Below are positions 34,794 through 43,878 of a DNA stretch of 64,000 bases, one piece after another. Within the stretch, counting starts at the first letter, position 1. Each line of letters opens with the position of its first letter. Location of the stretch: positions 32,266,427-32,330,426 of the forward strand of contig OX442315.1 of assembly GCA_949358305.1 (NCBI GenBank), written 5' to 3'. The notes under the pieces are model-generated. The model worked only from the letters and a program-made list of their open reading frames with translations, was not told the origin of the DNA and made no database searches. The DNA comes from Strigamia acuminata (taxonomy: Eukaryota > Arthropoda > Chilopoda > Geophilomorpha > Linotaeniidae). The position numbers and the translations under genes were made by a program.

Positions 34794-36396
34794 GTCATAC
34801 TGTCGAATTTGGCGGTGAGTTCCTTCAAGACTTTTTCTTGCTCCTTAGCGAGCAATTTCACTAGCTCTTCTCTCTCTGCGGCCTTGTCGTCGGCTTTTTT
34901 CTTTGCCAGTTTCGGGCAGGTCTGACGCCAGTGGCCGTCCTCGTTGCAGAAATTACAAGGGCTTTTCTTCTTTCCCTCCCGCACAAAAGGTTTTTTGGGG
35001 TAGTCTTTCTTCTCAGAAGTCGCCTCTGTTTTCGGGTTGTGATGTTCCGATTTTCTGGACTTCATCTGAGGTCGGTAGCCGGGTGCCAGTTCCTTCCCCA
35101 TGTTTGCATGTACAACCTCGTTGATACCTTCGTCGACTTCATCGCTTTCCGAGAATTGCTCAGAATCTTCGCTTACTTCGTCTTCCGACTTTTCCTCGAC
35201 GGCGTTAGTTTGCGTGCGATAGGCCTTATTTGGAGGTGGTAACGGGTTGGAAGCTTGTTGGTTTTTCTTTGAGGGGAGTGGCTCTATACTTCCGTTTAGA
35301 TAATTTCGCGATTGGAGCAGCTTAGTGGAGTCTATGCTGCGTTCCTGTATTCGTTGCTGTCGAGCCACTCCTAGAGCTCGTTCTTCTTTTGTCAGATTTT
35401 CGTTATACCGAGCATTTACTTCGGTGTGTTTTTTCTCGACGAAAGCGAGGATGGCTTTGAAATTATCCCCTTTAGGAGCGTTCATTTCTCGTAGGACTTT
35501 GGTTGCGGTTTCGTTTAGTCCTTGTTCGAAGAGAGCTTTCTGAGCGTGTTGGTCAAATGGTTTGTCCATTTCACGAAACAGGCTGTCGGCTCGTTGTACG
35601 TACTCCCTCAGAGTTTCCCCGGGAGCTTGCTTCATAGAGCTTACTCTTTTCTGGATTTCTTGGCTCGTCTCGCCATATTGATTGTGGAACTTTATGACGA
35701 AGTCTTCCCAGTTTCGGGGTTGGACATCAGCGTACCAGATTCGGGCCCGATTTATCAGCATTTCTGGTATTCCGCGCGCAACCATTTCGTCGGGTTCCGC
35801 TCCCAAACGATTAATCGTCAGGGCGACTTCGTCTAAAAACAAGTTGCCAGCGTTCCAGGATCCGTCGAACTTAATTAGTCTCAGGGTCGTCCACTTGATG
35901 TTGTTATCCTTGCGAGAATACAGCCATCGGTCCGCGGAGTAACGTTTCAACAATCCTTCGCTTCGATCGTCTTCCTCGGTCTCTTGGCCACGGCTCTGTT
36001 GAAGTTTTTGGTCCATGGCTTGAAGGAGTTCGTCTTTCATCGTCCGTAGTTGGTTGCTTAGCGAGTCAGTCTCACTAGGCAGCGGTGATGATCGTGGATT
36101 GTCGAAAGGGAGGCTTGGGTAATGCGTACCGTTGCCTGTCAGTCCGAATTGATTGTGTTGAAACGACGTTTGTCCTGATGATCCCACGGCGTTCGGATTA
36201 TTCGTGAGGTCTTGCGCTACCGTTGAGTTATCGGGGTTCGATTTTTCCGGAGCGGCGGTTCGGCTCAACTTTGTTCCGGGCGGTACCAGGTCGTCCAGTC
36301 GGGTCCCCGTGAGGCCTTCATCCGTTTTTTTGATAAAAACATAGGAGTCTCTTCCAGCATATGCTTCGGCGGCGTGCTTCTTTTCGAGGTGATTTT
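34760..36396 (-). pseudogene. gag: gag copy 1, C-terminal part (capsid-like, zinc knuckle)
   Basis: It corresponds to residues 417-959 of intact gag and contains the retrotransposon capsid-like domain and the CCHC knuckle (C-x2-C-x4-H-x4-C). It is separated from its N-terminal part (38380-39627) by the LTR element at 36397-38379. The inserted LTR contributes an in-frame ATG at 36484, making an open frame of 574 codons that begins MADADADY and continues into gag. One synonymous difference from the other copies lies at 35834. Confidence 0.9.
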
Positions 36397-36819
36397 TGTT
36401 ATGTATGGAGCCGGCCTGGACAGTCCGAAATAAAGCTGACAAGTCGTGTAAAAGGTGCGGATAATCCGCATCTGCGTCCGCCATTGTTTTATTAACTAAA
36501 AGACAATGAGAAGGGATTGATTCGAGGCTAATTCGCCTCAAAGTCAATGTACATCAAACAATAGAACAAATCAGCATTGTAAACTACTGATTTGTTCTTT
36601 ACAAAACAAACTGAGAACCAAACTCAACAAATCGATAAACAAAGTGAATGAACAATCGATGAGTGTCAATTCTAGCAGACAACATCCGCATCGAAACTAA
36701 AACAAAACATTAGCACGCATTGTCTCATAGGTATACATTAATTATATCACGCGCCTAAATTACGTACAAACAGCATCACGCAATTCAAACATTAAATAGG
36801 TGAACACTAAATCCCAATA
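36397..36819 (-). repeat. 3' LTR of the small LTR element
   Basis: 423 bp, matching 37957-38379. On the minus strand it contains AATAAA within TTAATAAAACAATGG and an ATG starting a short frame (MADADADYPHLL...). Here that frame continues in phase into gag. Confidence 0.92.
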
Positions 36820-36820
36820 A

Positions 36821-36830
36821 TTCCCCCTTT
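36821..36830 (-). other. Polypurine tract of the small LTR element
   Basis: AAAGGGGGAA on the minus strand, immediately before the 3' LTR. This is the expected place for the plus-strand DNA primer. Confidence 0.75.
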
Positions 36831-36915
36831 GTTCACTTATTTTAATATTGCAAAAATAGATCCGCAAAATCCACAAATTCACTTTATGGTAATTATTCGA
36901 TTTTCTAGTCTGCAT

Positions 36916-37542
36916 CTACATTCGTACTCCTTCCAGCCAATCAAATCCACCTGTCCGCGATATTACATCTTTATATTTATCCGGTCTAACAGTACAGGTT
37001 TCGGTAAGGGGTTGAGGGGTGGTTCTGGTATTGAAATCAAAAAATTTCCTTTCATATCTATATCCCTTCTCCATACACCATTGCACAACTTGATTCCGAA
37101 TTGTAAGTCGATCGTTTAACGGTGATATGTAGTAGATATAAACTTCACCGGCTCTATCCCCTGTCTTCATGACAGCTTGGACCCTTTTCCATTCCTTCAT
37201 CTTTAATGGGAGTAACGTTTGTTGACTGGTTATTCTCCCTTTTTGTTCATTGTCCCAAGGTTCAATCAAGAACGTTTCAGGAATTACTTCTCGTGTATCA
37301 GGGTCAGTTTTATGAATTTCTACCCTTTCCTGCACTGCACCTTCCCCAATTAGTTCGGGAATTGAAGCAATAGGTTCCTCAATTTGGGTTTCATCCAATA
37401 AAAATGTTTGTCCCCCTTTAGCAAAATCAATTTGATTAATGGAATCACATTCCATCCTTTCTGGTATCACGAGTTCCCTAATTGTTTCACGTTTCTCTAT
37501 TCCACTCTCGGGTAATGAAAGTGTTTGTCCCCCTTTATCCAA
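36916..37542 (-). CDS. MBD-like protein encoded by the small LTR element
   Basis: This is the only sizeable ORF of the element. The open frame covers 208 codons but codon 1 is TTG. The first in-frame ATG is at 37455 (179 aa). The frame opens just after a TAG at 37584-37582 that could also be a splice acceptor. Residues about 110-175 of the 208 resemble a methyl-CpG-binding (MBD/TAM) domain. The shared pattern is an initial WKR, then KTGDRAGEVYIYYISP, a downstream LTIRNQVVQW segment and a closing FFDF. That matches the family layout WxR...G..aG...Y..sP...R...v...F.F (known family pattern, recalled). Several DNA-contact positions seem not to be conserved, so methyl-DNA binding is uncertain. The remainder is acidic and unrecognised, with a short internal repeat (KGGQTLSLPESGIE / KGGQTFLLDETQIE). 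It could be a captured host gene. Confidence 0.6.
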   Translation of the reverse strand: MDKGGQTLSLPESGIEKRETIRELVIPERMECDSINQIDFAKGGQTFLLDETQIEEPIASIPELIGEGAVQERVEIHKTDPDTREVIPETFLIEPWDNEQKGRITSQQTLLPLKMKEWKRVQAVMKTGDRAGEVYIYYISPLNDRLTIRNQVVQWCMEKGYRYERKFFDFNTRTTPQPLTETCTVRPDKYKDVISRTGGFDWLEGVRM

Positions 37543-37942
37543 AACAGGTTCATCACTAATTGTGTTCCAGAGATTTGGTTCCTATTGTGTGTGTATTTGA
37601 ACACACAACGACGTTTATGCGTTCCCACGAAGTTTAACTGCAACACACGATCGTTTTTCCGACAATTCGGCCGTTGCTTACTCGCACACGGTTGTCACGA
37701 CGCACATGGTTGAAAATTTCGGTAAATTCGCAAATAAACAGTCTCTTACGCTCACAGTATATCCCGCAAATGCTCCGCACACAGTTCCAACTATTTCCAC
37801 GACGTTTAAACCGCCTCTTCGCTCGTTTTTACAACGAATTTCGTCCGCGCACTTTGCGTGACTTCTCGGGACGAAAATGGCCGCTCCAAACACCCATTCC
37901 AACAAAAACAACCAAAACAAATTGGTTTGGATCGTTGTTGAC

Positions 37943-37954
37943 CCTCTGCTACCA
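37943..37954 (-). other. Primer binding site, initiator tRNA-Met
   Basis: TGGTAGCAGAGG on the minus strand, 2 nt after the 5' LTR. It is complementary to the 3' end of metazoan initiator tRNA-Met (...CCTCTGCTACCA). Confidence 0.85.
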
Positions 37955-37956
37955 CT

Positions 37957-38379
37957 TGTTATGTATGGAGCCGGCCTGGACAGTCCGAAATAAAGCTGAC
38001 AAGTCGTGTAAAAGGTGCGGATAATCCGCATCTGCGTCCGCCATTGTTTTATTAACTAAAAGACAATGAGAAGGGATTGATTCGAGGCTAATTCGCCTCA
38101 AAGTCAATGTACATCAAACAATAGAACAAATCAGCATTGTAAACTACTGATTTGTTCTTTACAAAACAAACTGAGAACCAAACTCAACAAATCGATAAAC
38201 AAAGTGAATGAACAATCGATGAGTGTCAATTCTAGCAGACAACATCCGCATCGAAACTAAAACAAAACATTAGCACGCATTGTCTCATAGGTATACATTA
38301 ATTATATCACGCGCCTAAATTACGTACAAACAGCATCACGCAATTCAAACATTAAATAGGTGAACACTAAATCCCAATA
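37957..38379 (-). repeat. 5' LTR of the small LTR element
   Basis: 423 bp, matching 36397-36819. The short MADADADY frame starts here too but ends at a TAG within the primer binding site, giving a short upstream ORF of about 31 codons. Confidence 0.92.
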
Positions 38380-39627
38380 ATTTTTAACTGCGTTAATCTC
38401 CTCGAGCGTCGGCATGGCCAGTTTATTTTGACCTGCTTCGTTGCGTATCTGGTTCTTCTGATTTATACATCTGATTAGTTCGGCGTTAGGGTCGCCTGGG
38501 TTGGTATTACTGGTTTGGCCAGTTTTCATTGCAAATGAGTTTTTTATTGCCCATGATTGCGCGCCCTGATTATTCCTCCTATCCTGTATAAACGCCTCGT
38601 ACAGTTCTCCTTTGACTTCGTCCGATTCGTTCAAGATGCTATCTAGTCCGCTGACTCGGATACTGCCGTGAGATGCTTGAGAGTCGATACTTTCACTGTC
38701 TGACGTTGCTTCGCCGCCGGTCTCGGACTGCTGTCGATCTGCTCCGACCCGACGTCGTTTCTCCCCGCGTCTGGCCGTGTTATCTGCCGATCGTTTTTCA
38801 GTCCTCTGATTTACTAGGTCGATTACCCGGCTTAGTTCTGCGTAAGGATCCTTGTCCTGATCGATCTCGATGCCGTGTGCGCAGGCCACTCGTGTCACTT
38901 CTATTGCTTTGGCTACCAGCTCCTTAGCTGTGTGAGACCGTTCTGGGGAGCTCTGTACGGAGTTTGGCTCCGAATGCTGGCTTAACCCGTTGCTTGGTGG
39001 CCGGATCTGGTAGTCCTTGGCCATTTCTCGTTCGATTATTCTTTGCTTCGCGAGCAATTCTCGAGCCAGCTCGCGCTCCATTGCCGTTTGCTTTTCTTGG
39101 CTTTCACGGGCGGCCGCCATCTGCTTAGCTTGACGTTCTTGTGCCAAGCTTTGTTCCATGGCAGCTAATTTCTCGCGATGCTCTCTGGCTAAATCTTCCA
39201 TCAATTCGTTTTTCTTCTTTTCCAACGCGGCTGTTCTCGCTTGGTCGGCTCGGGTAGCCTCGTTGATAATTGCGGCGCCTGTGCTTGCCGCTTTATTTAG
39301 AAGAGTCATTAGATCCATTTCACTGGGATCCTTTTCGACTGGTCTGGGGCTTTTCAATCCGAATCGAGGGTTTTCGAACGATTTATTTAACCTGTTTTCT
39401 TCGTGAGGGCTTCCTGATCCTTCGAATTCGCCTCCCGTGAACGGAAGTTGTCTTGTAAGGGGAAGGCCTTCACTTGATGATTCCGTTGAAACTTCAGTCG
39501 GGTTAGTCTCGACTTCTGGTTCCACGTGGTTCGCTTCTTCCGCTTTTTGGCGTTCGATTTCTTCGGTTTCCTTTCTCTCCTTTTCGTCGTTACGCCTTTT
39601 TCTGTCTTCTGCGGTAGTTTTCGTCAT
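38380..39627 (-). pseudogene. gag: gag copy 1, N-terminal part
   Basis: Residues 1-416 of gag: charged N-terminus, a long Glu/Arg/Ala-rich coiled-coil segment (about 130-205) and an acidic/serine-rich linker. The frame is cut by the inserted LTR element and ends after 19 foreign codons at 38320. Confidence 0.92.
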
Positions 39628-39701
39628 TTTCTTGCGATATAATGATCGGTCGAAAGATCCCGGTTATTATTTAAAGTTTTGTCGTAAGGTTAGCAAATTC
39701 T

Positions 39702-39719
39702 ATCCCGGACGGGCCCCCA
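39702..39719 (-). other. Primer binding site, tRNA-Pro (copy 1)
   Basis: TGGGGGCCCGTCCGGGAT on the minus strand, 2 nt inside the LTR. It is complementary to the 3' end of metazoan tRNA-Pro (...ATCCCGGACGAGCCCCCA) with one mismatch. Confidence 0.8.
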
Positions 39720-39721
39720 CG

Positions 39722-40351
39722 TGTCGTGATTCGACTTTGTGGTTAAAGATAATAAATAATAGTACTCGGGAAATACAATATAAGATATAATACTGCTTTA
39801 TTAAACACGCTTACTAATACAGTAAAGGTTAAGGTGATTCCAATGATGGTCCTCGGATTCTTCTGCGAATACGAGTCGCCGCTAAACAATGGTAGATCCT
39901 ATTGTTTAGTCCTACGCGTGGTCTGTGTTGTTGTCTAGGGTTATTTCCACGTGTTATAACGAACACGCGAGAATTCGCTTTCTCGTGCGAATTAAACGAA
40001 TATCGCTTGGATATTTATTCTAGCGTAGTTTGGCTACGCTAAATAAATGTGGCTGTTGTACAGTTGAATGGTCAGCGGGCACCGGTCCTCGATCAATCCG
40101 TGAAACGGCCTGAAAGGTGAGGTAAATGGTGCTCTTGCTGAAATGTGGTAACTGTAGTATATTTCCGGTCAAGCGTTGGCGTTATATATTAGCCGGAAAT
40201 GACGTCATATGCAAATCCTTCTGATTATGCAGGTTCGCAGAAACACGAGACTAGTCAGTCTAGTCGGTATTTCTAGCGCGCTCTAGTGGCGAGGATTAAT
40301 AACATGATAATCGTCGCTAATTACTTCTTCAGGTGATGCCGAATCACCACA
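39722..40351 (-). repeat. LTR A (shared by copies 1 and 2), 630 bp
   Basis: It has short inverted ends (TGTCGTGATTCG / CGAATCACCACA, one mismatch). On the minus strand it carries an octamer ATTTGCAT (40216-40209), the CRE palindrome TGACGTCA (40207-40200) and a TATA box (40189-40182). A poly(A) signal AATAAA follows at 39802-39797. This implies transcription from about 40155 and an R region of roughly 380 nt, which contains a perfect 8-bp stem-loop at 40021-40041. It serves as 3' LTR of copy 2 and 5' LTR of copy 1. Confidence 0.97.
40182..40216 (-). promoter_or_regulatory. LTR A promoter: octamer, CRE, TATA
   Basis: On the minus strand, reading towards the start site: ATTTGCAT (POU-type octamer), then TGACGTCA (CREB/ATF site) 1 nt away, then TATATAA about 10 nt further. 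This compact enhancer-promoter layout recurs at 51359-51393 and 62536-62570. Confidence 0.65.
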
Positions 40352-40353
40352 CG

Positions 40354-40362
40354 TCCCTCCCC
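40354..40362 (-). other. Polypurine tract of copy 2
   Basis: GGGGAGGGA on the minus strand, 2 nt before LTR A. Confidence 0.8.
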
Positions 40363-40545
40363 GAGAATAAATCATCGGGGCCCCCCTTTAAAATAAAAGG
40401 TGGAACAATATCTAATCATAAAACAATCTTTTTATTAAAGGATGCTGAATGATGAATAAAATATTTTACATTCTTGAAATTGATACATAAATAGTTTCTT
40501 GGTTCTTTAGAGAAGACAGTCTTCTCGTTTCGAATTTGCCATTGA

Positions 40546-43500
40546 TTATTTCTTCAAGTTATCGGCGTAGCTTGGCTTATCTTCCGAACTTGGTTCGTCC
40601 AGGTTGGGAGATGTGGTCAATCTTGAAGAGTAGTCCGAGGGATCTTCGCTCTCATTCAAGTAGAAACGCAGGTGTCCCGGTGCCTCCAGCGGATTTCCCG
40701 TTCGTTCGTGGGCCCAAATCGGTGGCAGGAAGGCCGACATACCTTGATTGGTGTGGTGGATTCTTTGGGCTTCGGCGATGCTGGTTGGCGCGCGATGCGC
40801 TCGGAGGAGCCGTTGATGTTGGATGAAGCGATCGTCTCCGGCTCCGGCTTCAATAGCATCCTTCATCCAGACGTAAAGAGAATAGCCACGGTCTGGGGTC
40901 TGGAGTAATTTTGTTTCAGTGTCCTTCGTCAAGGACAACCCCGGGAAGTACATCCGGAGTCTGGCGGCGATCTGAGGTTCTGCCGTCTTGGAAACCTTCA
41001 TGTTCGATTTTGGGCGGAGCAACTTTCCTTTTGTTCCCTTCTTTTTGAGCGAGACTGGTTCGGCCAGTGGCTCGGAAGGTCTATTTTCCTTCGGCGGAGG
41101 CGGAGGAGGAGGCGTCGGATCCCTGGGGGCCGGAGTCTCCACGACTGGTGTGGTCACCGAAGATGACGGGAGCGGATGTTGAACGATCGCTCGAACGTTT
41201 TGGTAGGAGGCCTCTGGATCCGGGTCCTGGGCCACCATTTGGGCTCGAATTATTGCCGCGGAGGGCACTAGGCGTGTCCAGCTGTCTACGAGAGCCGGCG
41301 GGACTTGGAAACCCTCGTGGGCCACTACGATCCAGGCTGCTACGGCGACACGTGCGTTTCGGAAGGTGGCGGCGGCCAGTAAAATCGACATCAAGTCGGT
41401 AATGGCGACCACGATCCTCGTATTCCAATTTGGATGATCCCGATTCCTGTTCTGCGTGTATTCAATCGAGATCCGCTGAAGATTCGAGATGACGTTCTGG
41501 ATCACGTTTTGTTGGTACGAATCCATTTCGCACAACAGTGCTCTGGCCTGCTCCACGGTTGTGACGTCCAGAAATTGTTGCAGCGTTACCTCCGACGGGT
41601 TGATTGGAGTCGAGGCTTGGATGACTGCTGGGGCTGGCAACATTGGATTGGGTCCCGCGGATGTCGTTGGCTGAGGCACAGATCTGACCAGACGTCTTGA
41701 TTTTTCCGGTTCGGGCTTGTCCCAAACAATTGGAGTTCTCGTTGAAGTTGAAGCTTCGGGGATCGTTGGGAGAGGTTCGACTTTGGCTGGTCCAAAGCGA
41801 GCTTCTCGATGTTTGAGTTGTTCTTCAGAACTCAGTGTCGGTGCGCCGATTATTACTTTCTTGCGAAAGGCGCTTGGGAGGCTGACGCTGGATGTTACGC
41901 TTCTCGTCTGCGAGAGTTCCGGCTTGATGAAAGCACTTGGCGCCGTCTCTAGACTCGAGGCGGTCGAGGGAGTCGGGCGGTAGATTGGTTTGGGCTGCAT
42001 TTGCTGGTATTTCATAACTACCGCGAGGAGATCCGCCTGAGTATACATCTTCTTCTGCTCGGGGACCTCGTCGATAATTACCTCGTCGTCGATCTTCATT
42101 GGTTCGGGACTGTCCCGAATTGATCGTGTGTTTTCGTAGCGTTTCCTATCTCGCTGTCGTATTTCCTCTTCACGATACGCTTTCCACGAACGTGTGCGAC
42201 TCTCCGATCCTCTTCTTCTTCGTTCGTCTTGTAGACGGAGGTTCTCTCGTTCACGTCGGGCTTTCTCATCACGTTCGCGTAGGAACTCTTCTCGGTGTCT
42301 GTTCCACGATTCTCTGTTTTCCTCCCGCCGTCTGAAGTAATTTCTACGATAATCGTTCCAATCTTCTTGGTTCCTATCGCGTCGGCGTTGGTCTTCTCGG
42401 CGGTCGAGGAGTTCGCGTACACTTTCTCTTCTACGGCTGGTTGACGGGGCGTCCCTCGATTGAAATCGCGATGTTTGTGGGGCCTCCGTTTTTTCTAGGC
42501 GAGAGAAAGCGCTTGGTTTGGCCAGGCGTTTCTTTGTCGCGGGTTTCTTATTCTGCGCGCTGCTGGAAGTGCTTGGCTTGTCCAGGCATTGTTTCTTCGC
42601 TGAGCAGCCTCCTTCGTCGTGCTCGTTGGAGAGACGTTTCTCGGCCTTCTGGCGTTTGCGACCAAAGAAACCTAAAAAGTGTAATTGGTGCATTGCTCGC
42701 TGCGAGGAAATAAAACCGTGTCTTGGCCTCCAATCTGGGCGGTCGGGTCGATCGTCTTGGATTTGTTGGAGCCAAATCTTAATTTCCTCGGTCGAGTAAC
42801 CGTCCGGCTGCAAATAATCGAAAACTTCGTCATGCGCGGTTCGTCTCACTTCTTCGTAATACGCCATATGAATCTGGTGTTTTTCTTCATCTGTTTCGGC
42901 GTCGCGCCACTGTTCGTAAACATCCCATCCTCGCTGGTTGTCGGGGAAGGCGGCTCGGATTAGTGGATTCGGGATTGGTGCTGGTGGGTCCATGTTTCTT
43001 GAGATAACTGCCCGTAATGCTGCTTGGTATTGGCGTGGCATGTAGTGGATCAACGTTTGCTGGCTGGACCAGTAGCGGTTGATCGCACGAGACAATAATA
43101 GGCGAATCTTCCATGGTTCAAAGTTGACCGATTCTTCGAGCGCTTGTCGGAACAGTATGGGGATGACTTCTCGCCATAAGCTGCCTGCGGAAACTCTTTT
43201 CGGGTCGATTTGTCCCCACGTAGTGCGATATCCGTCCTAAATATTAGAATATTAATGAATATATTAGGATCGTTGATTAATTTGTCATATTTTTCTCTAG
43301 AGATTCTTTCGTCTAACACAAGATGGCGTCATGGTCGGCCATGTGCTTTTCGACCACGTGTCTTGAAGTTACTTTTTCTTTCGGTGTTTGATTAATTTTG
43401 ACGATTCGTCACTTAAAGTTAAATTATTTCTTCGTTCGTGGTCAGTCCACGAACTTATTTCGTATTTTTGATTCTCGATAATTGAATTTTTTCTATTTTT

Positions 43501-43660
43501 TACTTACGTCGGGTTGGACATCGGGTTCATTGGGTTCGTCCCAATTTCCCTCTTCGTTGTTTACGACTATTTGTAACAACTCCACTTGTTCTTCATCGTC
43601 ATCCTCGGAAGCGTTGTTTACGGCCCGTTCAATTTCTTTCTTCCAATCATTTCTTTTCAT
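40546..43660 (-). CDS. Unrecognised third ORF of copy 2, spliced, about 947 aa
   Basis: Predicted exon 1 is 43660-43508 (51 codons: MKRNDWKKEIERAV... then an acidic stretch). It ends at the donor GAC|GTAAGT. The 271-nt intron (43507-43237) ends TTTAG|GAC, and exon 2 (43236-40546, 896 codons) is in the same phase. The last base triplet of the intron is TAG, a stop in the exon-2 frame, so splicing is needed to open this start. Exon 2 lacks an ATG near its beginning. The protein has a helical N-terminal third with several Trp residues and a very Arg/Glu-rich segment (about residues 318-433) of RNA-binding-like composition. A Pro-rich run (PPPPPPP) follows, then a helical C-terminal part. I see no signal peptide or transmembrane anchor, so it is not an evident envelope protein. 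Function is unknown; a nucleic-acid-binding or structural accessory role is only inference. Confidence 0.75.
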
Positions 43661-43878
43661 TTTTCGGAAATTAATTTGATACTTTGATTTACGGCTGCCT
43701 CGAGGTGATCGTCGCTTAGTCGGAGATGACAGTGATAAATGTGGGTCGGGTTAGAGGTTAACTATTAGTCTCGTGTCGTCTTTGATTGGTTTGGCCAATT
43801 AAGACGCATTGTGGGACGTAACAGGTGTCCCCCCTGTGGTTGTTTTTATCGATTGTTTGAGACAATGGCTGGAGTCGC

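Larger units (their letters stand above)
36397..38379 (-). mobile_element. Small non-autonomous LTR retrotransposon inserted in gag of copy 1
   Basis: It is 1,983 bp long with two direct 423-bp LTRs that look identical by eye. It is flanked by the 5-bp duplication ATTTT (36392-36396 and 38380-38384). The insertion plus one target duplication, 1,988 bp, exactly explains the spacing difference between copies 1 and 2. It has a primer site for initiator tRNA-Met, a purine tract and one ORF, but no gag, protease, RT or integrase. It must therefore be mobilised in trans. The LTR start on the minus strand is not a canonical TG (it reads TATTGGG), while the end is ...AACA, so borders may be off by 1-2 nt. 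Confidence 0.93.

Noticed and set aside
36485-36547. Start of the chimeric gag frame at 36547
   Set aside because: Codon at 36547 is TTG; the first ATG is at 36484 inside the LTR.
37678-38031. 117-codon ORF upstream of the MBD-like ORF as a second protein of the small element
   Set aside because: It begins inside the LTR and crosses the primer site. A GTAAGC donor at its end does not join in phase with the candidate acceptor at 37582.
40546-43095. Third ORF starting at codon 43095 and being an envelope gene
   Set aside because: That codon is TTG; the frame extends upstream to a splice acceptor. No signal peptide, furin-like site or membrane anchor was seen, so an envelope identity is not supported.
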